Positions 34,101 to 45,843 of a stretch of 64,000 bases of DNA are shown here, in pieces. This stretch comes from Hibiscus mutabilis (Eukaryota; Streptophyta; Magnoliopsida; Malvales; Malvaceae). The notes beneath the pieces are model-generated. The model saw only the letters and a list, made by a program, of their open reading frames with translations, had not been told where the DNA came from and did no database searches. The position numbers were made by a program, and so were the translations under genes. Location: assembly GCA_019671005.1 (NCBI GenBank), contig CM033738.1, forward strand, positions 18,316,202-18,380,201, read 5' to 3'. The number at the start of each line of letters is the position of its first letter. Positions within the stretch are counted from its first letter, which is position 1.

Positions 34101-37100
34101 TTTTAATTCTTTAAATTTGATTTAATCTTATTTTGCAGCCTTTTTGTTGGGGCTCAAGGCGTGCATGTCTAAAGGATCTTTAGAGTGGACCCGTTGAAAT
34201 TTTAACAGAGTAAAAAGTTCTAAAATTTAGGATAAGCTATATAATCTTAATCAAAATCCTATAATCAAATATTTTAACTCATAAAATTTTATTTAATCTT
34301 ATTTTGAGGTCATTTTGTAGGGTTTAAGGTGTGCATGTCTAAATGGGCTTTACAGTGGACCCGTTGGAATTTTAACCAAGTAAAAATTTCTAAAAAATGA
34401 GGTTAAGCTATATAATCATGTTCAAAAGCACATAAATAAATATTTTAATTCATAAAATTTGATTTAATCTTATTTTGCGACCATTTTGTTGTGGTTTACT
34501 GCGTGCATATCTAAGTGGGCTTTATAGTGGTCCGACTGGAATTTTAACTGAGTAAAAAGTTCTTAAATTTAGGTTAAGCTGTATAATCATGTTCAAAAGC
34601 CCATAATCAAATATTTTAACTCATAAAATTTGATTTAATCTTATTTTGTGGCCGTTTCGTTTGGTTTAAGGCGTGCATGTCTAAATTCGCTTTATAGTGG
34701 ACCCGCTAGAATTTTAGCCGAGTAAAAATTTCTAAAAATGAGGTTAAGATAAATAATCAGTTCAAAAACCCATAACTAAATATTTTAATTCATAAATGAG
34801 ATTTAATCTTATTTTTCGGCCGTTTTGTTGGGGTTTAAGGCGTGCATGTCTAAATGGGCTTTATAGTGGGCCCATTGGAATTTTAACCGAGTAAAAAATT
34901 TTGAAATTGAGATTAAGCTATATAATTATATTCAAAAGCCCATAATCAAATATTTTAACTCATAAAATTTGATTTAATCTTATTTTGTGTCCGTTTTGTA
35001 CGGTTTAAGGCGTTCTTGTCTAAATGGGCTTTATAGTGGACCCGTTGGAATTTTAACCGAGTAAAAAGTTCTAAAATTGACGTTAAGCTGTATAATAATA
35101 TTCAAAAGTAAATAACTAAATCTTTTAATTCGTAAAATTTGATTTAATCTTATTTTTTAGCCATTTTGTTGGGGTTTAAGGGGTGCATGTCTAAATGAGC
35201 TTTACAGTGGACCGGTTGGAATTTTAACCAAGTAAAAAAAATTGAAATTGAGGTTAAATCTATATAATCATATTCAAAGGCCCATAATCAAATATTTTAA
35301 GTCATAAAATTTGATTTAATCTTATTTTGCGGCCGTTTTGTTTGGTTTTAAGGCATGCATGTATAAATGTGGTTTACCGTGGACCCGTTGGAATTTTAAC
35401 AGAGTAAAAATCTGAAAATGAGGTTAAGATATATAATCATATTCAGAAGCCCATAAATAAATATTTTACGTCATAAAATGTGATTTAATCTTATTTTTGG
35501 CCTTTTTGTTGGAGTTTAAGGCGTGCATATCTAAATGGGCTTTACAGTGGACCCGTTGGAATTCTAACCGAGTAAAAAATTCTAAAATTGAGGTTAAGCT
35601 GTATAATCATGTTCAAAAGCCCATAACTAAATATTTAAAATCATAAAATTTGATTTAATCTTATTTTGGTGCCATTTTGTTGGTGCTTGAGTCATGCATG
35701 CCTAAATGGGCTTTATAGGGGACCCGTTGGAATTTTAACCGAGTAAAAAGTTTTAAAATTAAGTTTAAGCTATAGAATCATAATCAAAAGACAATAATCA
35801 AATATTTTAACTCATAAAATTTTATTTAATCTAATTTTGTGGTCGTTTTGCTGGGTTTAAGGCATGTATGCCTAAATGGGCTTTACAGTGGGCCCGTTGG
35901 AATTTTAACCGAGTAAAAATTTATAAAAATGAGGTTAAGATATATAATCATGTTTAAAATCCCATAAATAAATATTTTATTCATAAAATTTGATTTAATC
36001 TTATTTTGCGACCATTTTGTTCAGTTTTAAGGCGTGCATGTCTATGTGGGCTTTATAGTGGTCTCGTTGGAATTTTAACCGAGTAAAAATTCTAAAATTG
36101 AGGTTAGGCTGTATAATCATGTTCAAAAGCCCATAACTAAAAATTTCAATTCATAAAATTTAATCTTATTTTGCAGCCGTTTTAAGGCTTGCATGTCTAA
36201 ATGGACTTTACAGTGGACCCGTTGGAATTTTAACCGAGTAGAAATTTATAAAAATGAGGTTAAGCTATATAATCATGTTCAAAAACCCATAAGTAAATAT
36301 TTTTATTCATAAAATGTGATTTAATTGTATTTTTCGTCCGTTTTGTTGGCGTTTAAGGCGCGAATGTCTAAATGGGCTTTAACCGAGTAAAAAGTTCTTA
36401 AAATGAGGTTAAGCTATATCATCATATTCAAAAGCCCATAAAAAATATTTTAACTCAAAAAATTTGATTTAATTTTAATTTGTCGTCGATTTAATGGGTT
36501 TATGGCGTGCATGTCTAAATGGGCTTTAATGTAGACCCGTTGGAATTAACCGAGTAAAAGTTTTTGAAAATGAGATTAAGCGATATAATCATGTTCAAAA
36601 GCCCTTAACTAAATATTATAAGTTATAAAATGTGATTTAATCTTATTTTTCGACCGTTTTGTTTGGGTTTAAGACGTGCATGTCTAAATGAGCTTTACAG
36701 TGGACTCGTTGGAATTTTAACCTAGTAAAAAGTTCAAAATTAGGGTTAAGCTGTATAATCATGTTCAAAAGCTCATAAGTAAAGATTTTAATTCATAAAA
36801 AGTGATTTAATCTTATTTTTCGGGCGTTTTGTTGGGGTTTAAGGAGTGCATGTCTAAATGGGCTTTAAAGTGGACCCGTTGGAATTTTCACCGAGTAAAA
36901 AGTTCTAAAACTGAGGTTAAGCTATATAATCATATTCAAAAGCCCATAATCAAATATTTTAACTCATCAAATTTGATTTAATCTTATTTTGTGGCCATTT
37001 TATTAGGGTTTAAGGCATGTGCTTTACAGTGGCCCCTTTGGAATTTTAACTGAGTAAAAATTTCTGAAAATGAGGTTAAGATATATAATCATGTTCAAAA

Positions 37101-40100
37101 GCCCATAAATAAATATTTTAAGTCATAAAATGTGATTTAATATTATTTTTTAGCCTTTTGTTGGGGTTTAAGGTGTGCATGTCTCAATGGGCTTTACAAT
37201 GGACCAGTTGGAATTTTAAACGAGTAAAAAGTTCTAAAATTGAGGTTAAGCTGTATAATCATGTTCAAAAGCCCATAACTAAATATTTTAAATCATAAAA
37301 TTTTATTTAGTCTTATTTTGCTACCATTTTGTTGGGGTTTAAGTCGTGCATGTCTAAATGGGCTTCATAGTGGACCCGTTGGAATTTTATTTGAGTAAAA
37401 AGTTCTAAAACTGAGGTTAAGTTATATAATCATAATCAAAAGCCCATAATAAAATATGTCAACTCATAAAATTTGATTTAATCTTATTTTGTGGATGTTT
37501 TGATGGGATTAAGGGGTGCAAGTCTAAATGGGCTTTATAGTGGACCCTGTTGAAATTTTAACCGAGTAAATTTTTTTGAAAATGATGTTAAGCAATATAA
37601 TCAAGTTCAAAAACCCATAAATATATATTTTAATTCGTAAAACATGATTTAATCGTAATTTTCGGCTGTTTTGCTGGGATTTAAGGTGTGCATGTCTAGA
37701 TGGGCTTTATAGTAGACCCCTTGGAATTTTAACTGAGTAAAAAGTTCTAATATTTGAGGTTAAGCTGTATAATCATGTTCGAAAGCCCATAAATAAATAT
37801 TTTAAATCATAAAATTTGATTTAATCTTATTTTGCTGTCATTTTGTTGGGGTTTAAGTCGTGCATGTCTAAATGGGCTTTACAATGGACCCGTTAGAATT
37901 TTAACCGAGTAAAAAGTTCTAAAGTTGAGGTTAAGCCATATAATCATAATCAATAGCCCATAATGAAATATGCCAACTCATAAAATTTTATGTAATCTTA
38001 TTTTGTGGGTGCTTTGATGAGTTTAAGGCGTTGCATGTCAAAATGGGCTTTATAGGGGACCCATTGAAATTTTAACCGAGTAAAAATTTTTGAAATGAGG
38101 TTAAGCTATATAATCATGTTCAAAACCCATAACTAAATATTTTAATTCATAAAATGTGATTTTATCTTATTTTTTGGCCGTTTTGTTGGGATTAAGGCGT
38201 GCATGTCTAGATGAGCTTTACAATGGACCCGTTGGAATTTTAACCTAGTAAAATGTTCTGAAAATGAGGTTAAGCTATATAACTATAATCAAAATCCCAT
38301 AATAAAATATTTTAACTCATAAAATTTTATTTAATCTTAATTTGTGTTCTTTTTGTTGGGTTTAAGGCGTGCATGTTTAAATGGGCTTTACAGTGGACAC
38401 GTTGGAATTTTAACCGAGTAAAAATTTCTGAAAATGAGGTTAAGGTATATAATCCTGTTCAAAAGCCTTAAATAAATATTTTAAGTCATAAATTGTGATT
38501 TAATCTTATTTTTCGGCCGTTTTGTTGGGGTTTAAGGCATGAATGTCTAAATGGGCTATATAGTGGACCCGTTGGAATTTTAACAGACTAAAAGGTTCTA
38601 AAATTAAAGTTAAGCTTTATAATCATGTTCAAAATCCCATAACTAAATATTTCAAACCATAAAATTTGATTTAATCTTATTTTGCGGCCAATTTGTTGGG
38701 GTTTTAGGCGTGCATGTCTAAATTGGCTTTATAGTGGACCCGTGAGAATTTTAACCGAGTAAAAAGTTCTAAAATTAAGGTTAAGCTTTATAATCATGTT
38801 CAAAAGTGCATAACCAAATATTTTAAATCATAAATTTGATTTAATCTTATTTTGCTGTCATTTGTTGGGGTTTAAGTCGTGCATGTCTAAATAGGCTTTA
38901 CAAGGGACTTGTTGGAATTTTAACCGAGTAAAAAGTTCTAAAATTAAGGTTAAGCTATATAATCATAATCAATATACAATAATCAAATATTTTAACTCAT
39001 ATAATTTTATTTAATCTTATTTTGTGGCCGTTTTGCTGGGTTTAAGGTATGCATTTCTAAATGGGTTTTATAGTGGACCCGTTGGAATTTTAACCGAGTA
39101 AAAATTTATAAAAATGAGGTTAAGATATATAATCATGTTCAAAATCCCATAAATAAATATTTTATTCATAAAATTTGATTTAGTCTTATTTTGTGGCCAG
39201 TTTTAGGGTTTAAGGTGTGCATGTCTAAATGGGCTTTATAGTAGTCCCGTTGGAATTTTAACCGAATAAAAAATTATAAAATTGAGGTTAGACTATATAA
39301 TCATGTTCAAAAGCCCATAACTAAATATTGTAATACATAAAATTTAATTTAATCTTATTTTGCGGCCATTTTGTTGGGTTTTAAGGCGTGCATGCCTAAA
39401 TGGGCTTTACAGTGGACCCGCTGGAATTTTAACCGAGTACAAATTTCTAAAAAATAAGTTAAGCTATATAATCATGTTCAAAAACCCTTAACTAAATATT
39501 TTAATTCATAAAATATGATTTAATTGTATTTTTTGTCCATTTTGTTGGAGGTTAAGGCGTGAATGTCTAAATGGGCTTTATAGTGGACACATTGGAATTT
39601 TAACTGAGTAAAAAGTTCTTAAAATGAGGTTGAGCTATATAATATATTCAAAAGCCCATAACAAAATATTTTAACTCATAAAATTTGATTTAATCTTAAT
39701 TTGTGGTCGATTTGCTGGGTTTATGGCATGCTTGTCTAAATGGGTTTTACTGTGGTCCCGTTGGAATTTTAACCGAGTAAAAGTTTCTTAAAATGTGGTT
39801 AAGCTATATAATCATGTTCAAAAGCCCATAACTAAATATTATAAGTTATAAAATGTGATTTAATCTTATTTTTCGGCCGTTTTGTTAGGGTTTAAGGCGT
39901 GCATGTCTAAATGGGCTTTATAGTGGACCTGTTAGAATTTTAACCGAGTAAAAAGTTCTAATATTGAGGTTAAGCTGTATAATCTTGTTCAAAGGCCCAT
40001 AACTAAGATTTTAATTCATTAAAAGTGATTTAATCTTATTTTTTGGCCGTTTTGTTGGGGTTTAAGGCGTGAATGTCTAAATAGGCTTTATAGTGGACCT

Positions 40101-40822
40101 ATTGGAATTTTAACGAGTAAAATGTTCTAAAACCGAGTTTAAGCTATATAACAATAATAAAAATCCAATAATAAAATATTTTAACTCATAAAATTTGATT
40201 TAATCTTATTTTGTGGCCGTTTTTTTTGTTTAAGGCTTGCATGTCTAAATGGGCTTTACAACTGCCCCTTTGAAATCTTAACCAAGTAAAAATTTCTGAA
40301 AATGAGGTTAAGATATATAATAATGTTCAAAAGCCCATAAATAAGTATTTTAAGTCACAAAATGTGATTTAATCTTATTTTTCAGCCTTTTGTTGGGGAT
40401 TAAGGCGTGCATGTCTAAATAGGCTTTATAGTGGACCCGTTGAAATTTTAACAAAATAAAAGTTCTAAAATTGAGGTTAAGCTGTATAATCATGTTCAAA
40501 AGCCCATAACTAAATATTTTAAATCATAAAATTTGATTTAATCTTATTTTGCTGTCATTTTGTTGGGGTATAAGGCTTGCATGTCTAAATGGGCTTGATA
40601 ATGGACCCGTTGGAATTTTAAAAGAGTAAAAAGTTCTAAAATTGAGGTTAAGTTATATAATAATATTCAAAAGCCCATAAATAAATATTTTAATTCTTAA
40701 AATTTGATTTAATCTTATTTTGCGGCCATTTTGTTGGGGGTTTAAGGCGTGCATGTCTAAATGGGCTTTCGAGTGGACCTGTTGGAATTTTAACCTAGTA
40801 AAAAGTTCTAAAATTGAGGTTA
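25171..40822 (+). repeat. Satellite array segment 2 (about 92 monomers)
   Basis: Continuous head-to-tail array, monomer about 165-172 bp. Best conserved: GCATGTCTAAATGGGCTTTA, GGACCCGTTGGAATTTTAAC, CGAGTAAAAAGTTCTAAAAT, and CATAAAATTTGATTTAATCT. Common variants are TTCAAAAGCCCATAACTAAA versus ATAATCAAATATTTTAACTC, and TTTTGCGGCCATTTTG versus TTTTGTGGCCGTTTTG. A few monomers are shortened (e.g. near 26460, 28050, 36175, 37015). Local 3-monomer periodicity is seen near 37340-38880. No gene is present; short open frames are chance. Confidence 0.97.
27283..27307 (+). repeat. (TAA)n microsatellite inside a satellite monomer
   Basis: About eight TAA units expand the usual ATATAATCATG segment of one monomer. 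Not seen at this size in other monomers; likely slippage. Confidence 0.85.
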
Positions 40823-42748
40823 TGTAATACCCCAAAGTATAACCTAGTATTATGTTACTAAATTAATGGCAACTCAACTTGATTTAAGGATGCCCTTAAA
40901 ATTGATTATTAAATAAGATAAGGACCTTTTAATAAGTTTGTAAAGTATGTTAGCTAAAGTGGAAAGGACTCAAAAGAATCCATGACAAGACTTAGTGTTT
41001 GCATGCAAAATTTATAATAATTGGAGGGTATGTACACTTGTCTTGCATTGTTGAAGGCATTTGAAGGGGGGAAGAAGTTTGAGCCGACATTTGGAGGGGA
41101 AAGATATACCAAAATTTCATCTTCTTCTCCCTTACAAGGCCAAACCCGAAATCTAAGAGCGTAGTGAGAAAGGGCTCAATTTTGGAGTAGTTTAGCTCAA
41201 ATTAGTGGACCTTATGCGCATAGATTCTTGATAGGAAGGTAACTATCTTATTCTTTTTTATTCATGTGAAAATTTTGCTTGATGATTCGATATATATGTG
41301 GGTGTAATGTATGAGATGGGTTTACATGTATGGTGGAATTATGAACTGATTGTATGCTAGAAAGATCATGTTTAGTATACATTTTGTTAAAGGAAATATT
41401 GTTATCAACCTTATGATAGACTATTCGAATGAATTAAGTGATGAATTCTTATGTTTTGCAATCTTTGTAGCATATTTCGAATTGACTATGTTGTTTGATA
41501 ATGAAATTTAAGGTAGTTGAGTGTAAAGTGTTCGAATATGTTCTTAATTGTGTATGCATATAATGCTAGAATTTGAATTAGGAGTTATTGTTGTTATTAG
41601 TTCCATTAGGGGGCTGTCTTGCTGAATATACATATGAATGTATACTTTTAAATGCCATGTTTTGTGTACATAGATTGTTAATGACTGTTTTAGAGATCTA
41701 AAAACAGAGGAAAATCTATTTTGCATTGATAGGAAAGTCAGTGGACTGTTTTGTGTGGAAATATATGTATCCCTGATTAATGAGTAGTTTTGTGAGTGAA
41801 TGATTGTTAGGAATTGTGCTAATACATGATTAAACTTTTGCCATATTAGACCAAGAAGAAGCTAGGAAAGGATTTGGATGAGTAGCAAGATATGGTTAAG
41901 GATTCAGGTATCCCGTAACTTCGGGATAAGAGGTGAGTGTAGTTTTAAGTCTCGGGATAGAGTGAAACTATCTCGAGCATCTTTATTTTTACTTTAATTG
42001 ATTTTGCTTGCCCCTAAAGTTAAATGGTGCTAGTATGGCTAAGCTTGGATATAAGGTAAGTACTTTATTGAAAAGTACTCTATGATATGATATGAAATTT
42101 GGTTGAAAGCATGTTATATGGTTGAATTTTATGCATATAAATATATATGTATAAACTTGACATGATAAGACTTAAGCCTTATTGTAACTACATGAATTTG
42201 AAGCTATGCTTAATTATGATTCTGATTCAGACATGAATAAGACATGCTATTTGAATAAGATGAGAAAAATGAACTCAAAATGTCACATAAGGTGAATATA
42301 TGACTAATATGAAAGGCCAATAAGCTTTGCTAATTTGCCATTCTGATAAGGAGCAATGCTCATTCATTTCTGCTATGATAAGATTATAACATGTACATGA
42401 TTACATGAAAATGGAGCTAAGCTCATACTTGATATTATAAGATAAGAATATGTAAAAGCCTTGGTCTCAAGTCGGTCTTAGGTATAGTTGGCATGCCATA
42501 GAGTCCATAGAGCTCAGTTTTGGGGTGGACTACGGTCCTTATTTGGCGATAGTAGGAGGGAAGTATTGTGGTCACTTGGCGACAATAAGATAGATTGACC
42601 GGTATTGTGAGTACCATTTTATTTGGTGACAGTTGGTTGGGGATTCGTGTACCTAGGTTGTTACTTGATTTTCAAGGCTATGTTAAAGACAAATAATGAA
42701 ATTTGTAAACCAAGTTTAAGAATTACCTAAACACCACTTGTGACCAGT

Positions 42749-43116
42749 AATCCATGTTTATGTAATGTTATGTTTGCTATCTTACATGATAAGTAACATG
42801 TGATTATAAGATGATGTGTTTTGTACCTTTGGTGATAAATAATCCATGTTTATGTAATGCTATGTTTGCTATCTTACATGATAAGTAACATGTGATTATA
42901 AGATGATGTGTTTTGTACCTTTGGTGATAAATAATCCATGTTTATGTATTGCTATGCTTGCTATCTTACATGATAAGTAACATGTGATTATGAGATGATG
43001 TGTTTTGTACCTTTGGTGATAAATAATCCATGTTTATGTAATGCTATGCTTGCTAACTTACATGATAAGTAACATGTCATTATGAGATGATATGTTATGT
43101 ACCTCTGGTGATAAGT
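42749..43116 (+). repeat. 92 bp tandem repeat, about 4 copies, in element E
   Basis: Units start at AATCCATGTTTATGTAATG at 42749, 42841, 42933 and 43025, spacing 92 bp each. Units end in TTTTGTACCTTTGGTGATAA. The fourth is more diverged, and weaker related sequence continues to about 43300. Confidence 0.9.
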
Positions 43117-43377
43117 AACTCATGCTTACAATATGTTACGTTTGGTATCTTCTAGTACAAGTAACTTATGCCTATGTTTGGTACATTAAGTAACAAATAG
43201 TTCATGTCTAAAATATGTTATGTCAAACGTTTATTATGATAAGTAAATTTAAGTTTAAAATATTCCATGTTTGATAACTTACATGATAAGTAGCACCTAC
43301 TTATATATATACATATGAAATGCTATGTTCGAAAAGATAAGGACTATTTTTGACTAAATCTAACTATGTCATAGATT

Positions 43378-43690
43378 GTTTTGAATCTATAAATGTATAT
43401 ATATATATGTTTTATGGACAGTTTTGAATAAGAAACAAGTATACATGGACTGTTTTGAATCTATAAATATATATATATATGTTTTATGGACAATTTTGAA
43501 TAAGATACAAGTATACATGGACTGTTTTGAATCTATAAATGTATATATATGTTTTATGGACAGTTTTGAATAAGACACAAGTATACATGGACTGTTTTGA
43601 ATCTATAAATGTATATATATATATGTTTATGGACTGTTTTTGAATAAGATACAAGTATACATGGACTGTTTTGAATCTATAAATGTATAT
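43378..43690 (+). repeat. 70-74 bp tandem repeat, 4-5 copies, in element E
   Basis: Units carry GTTTTGAATCTATAAATG, a (TA)n run of varying length and ACAAGTATACATGGACTG. Start positions 43378, 43452, 43524, 43594 and 43668. The variable (TA)n accounts for the unit-length differences. Minus-strand open frames here are repeat translations, not genes. Confidence 0.9.
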
Positions 43691-44560
43691 ACAAGTATAA
43701 AAATGTATACTCATGAACTAATGGTACTATGGATGTTTTAAACAAAAGATATACAAGTGAAATAAGTTGCTTGAATTACAAGGCTATGATAAAAGAAAGT
43801 ATATATGATAGTAATGATAGTAATGAGTCATGAAAAAGACTTGCATAGCAAGTAATGCCTATTTTGAATATCCAATTGAGTGAATAGCTATGTTCTATTT
43901 GACTACCTATATGTATATATATGGACATGCTTAAGTTCGAATCACCCATGTATAAGTGTAATTTCTGGAGTGATTGTTTGACCTAGAATGGTTAACTTTT
44001 TGTCCAAGATTAGAAATATATGTGCGTGAGTAAAAGATCTAAGTGAAAGGATAGATTATTGTTTCATGCTTTAGATGCCTTGCTACCTCACTAAGTAATC
44101 ATATTTATACATCCTTTCATTGTCTTTCAGGTTAAGTTCGTTTTTGGAGGTTGCTTGCTTATTTGCTATCTCACTAAGTAATCATATATACGTATATAAG
44201 TTTGATAAGTATTCAAAGTTTTGTAATGGGCCTTTAGTTATTTTTTGGAGGTTGCTTGCTTTATATACTTTAATAATTAGTAAGATTGAGTAGTTGCTTG
44301 ATAGCTGAGCTATGCTAGAAATATATTCGAATGTTTACTTGTTGAATAAATTATGTGAGTTATGATGCTTTAATGGATTGAGATCATGAATGATTGATAG
44401 GACACCTTATAATTCAATAAGATTAAAGGTTATGAACAAAATTTTTGATATGCTAAGAACTAGTGATTGATGTGTATTGTATATGATATGTTGATTAATT
44501 ACTGTAAGATCTTAAGTCGATAGATCATTTTGATGGCATGTGTGTTGCAAGTTCAAATAT

Positions 44561-45843
44561 GTATATTATCATGAGTTAACCCCCAAATAAAAGTGGTGTA
44601 GTTAGAATGGATAGTTTAATGGTTAGAATAAGTAAATGGTTAGATGTCAATGAATTTTGTATTTGGTCATGCTATCAAAGGTTATATGTGTCTGGCTAGG
44701 ATTGGTTTAAGCCTCGAATTAATTTGATCTTAGCAGTTGAAGGTGGCTATCACCTTTTTGTAAATGGTCTATAATGCCTCATGGTTGCTTGTTGGTTAAG
44801 CTAGGTTATATATGAAGTTCAAATGATTGCTTGTTGGTTAAGCTATGTTAGACATGATGTTTGAATACTTGTTACCATGATTTATATGTTTGGTTGTAAT
44901 AAACCTTGTGATCTGAAGTGCCTAAAAGATAAGGTAATGCTACAAGCTAGTGGTCGAAGTACTTGGCTTAATGTATGTATATTTGTTTGTACATGATTTA
45001 AAACTAAGGGTAGACCTATCCAATAGCTAAAAAGTTTTAAATCACCCTAATTTCTAGTTGCATGCTTAGTTGATATTTGTTAAGATGTCTTATATTTGTT
45101 TGGGTTTTGTTCTGTATCACTTCTTAATCCAGTTTTCTCCTAGACCGGGTAAGGGGTGTTACAGGTTAAGCTATATAATCTTAATCAAAAGCCTATAATC
45201 AAGTATATTATCATGAGTTAACCCCCAAATAAAAGTGGTGTTGTTAGAATGGATAGTTTAATGGTTAGAATAAGTAAATGGTTAGATGTCAATGAATTTT
45301 GTATTTGGTCATGCTATCAAAGGTTATATGTGTCTGGCTAGGATTGGTTTAAGCCTCGAATTAATTTGATCTTAGTAGTTGAAGGTGGCTATCACCTTTT
45401 TGTAAATGGTCTATAATGCCTCATGATTGCTTGTTGGTTAAGCTAGGTTATATATGAAGTTCAAATGATTTCTTGTTAGTTAAGCTATGTTAGACATGAT
45501 GTTTGAATACTTGTTACCATGATTATATGTTTGGTTGTAATAAACCTTGTGATCTGAAGTGCCTAAAAGATAAGGTAATGCTACAAGCTAGTGGTCGAAG
45601 TACTTGGCTTAATGTATGTATATTTGTTTGTACATGATTTAAAACTGAGGGTAGACCTATCCAATAGCTAAAATTTTTTAAATCACCCTAATTTCTAGTT
45701 GCATGCTTAGTTGATATTTGTTAAGATGTCTTATATTTGTTTGGGTTTTGTTTTGTATCACTTCTTAATCCAGTTTTCTCCTAGACCGGGTAAGGGGTGT
45801 TACAGGTTAAGCTATATAATCTTAATCAAAAGCATATAATCAA
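44561..45843 (+). repeat. Tandem duplication of ~642 bp spanning LTR end and satellite
   Basis: 44561-45202 and 45203-45843 are direct copies: the last ~600 bp of element E, the GGTTA site and about 40 bp of satellite. I see roughly ten differences over 640 bp. The junction at 45202/45203 joins satellite CCTATAATCAA to LTR GTATATTATC with only about 3 bp of common sequence (CAA). Confidence 0.95.

Larger units (their letters stand above)
40823..45163 (+). mobile_element. Probable solo LTR, 4.3 kb (element E)
   Basis: Bounded by TGTAATACCCC and GGGGTGTTACA and flanked by GGTTA on both sides (40818-40822, 45164-45168); removing it rejoins a satellite monomer. No gag or pol homology in 4341 bp. 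Its termini resemble element D's (TGTAAC...TTACA), and it shares TATAGTTGGCATGCCATAGA (near 42485) with the D LTR in sense orientation, so it is probably a Tekay-related LTR on the + strand. It holds two tandem arrays (42749-43116, 43378-43690). The unusual length for a solo LTR leaves room for another TG...CA-bounded element. Confidence 0.8.

Noticed and set aside
25171..40822. Regularly spaced repeats reminiscent of a CRISPR array
   Set aside because: The whole ~170 bp monomer is repeated with no unique spacers; it is a eukaryotic satellite.
43387..43714. Overlapping minus-strand open frames with repeated peptide blocks
   Set aside because: They are translations of a 70-74 bp DNA tandem repeat in a solo LTR, with length changes that shift frame; not a repeat protein gene.
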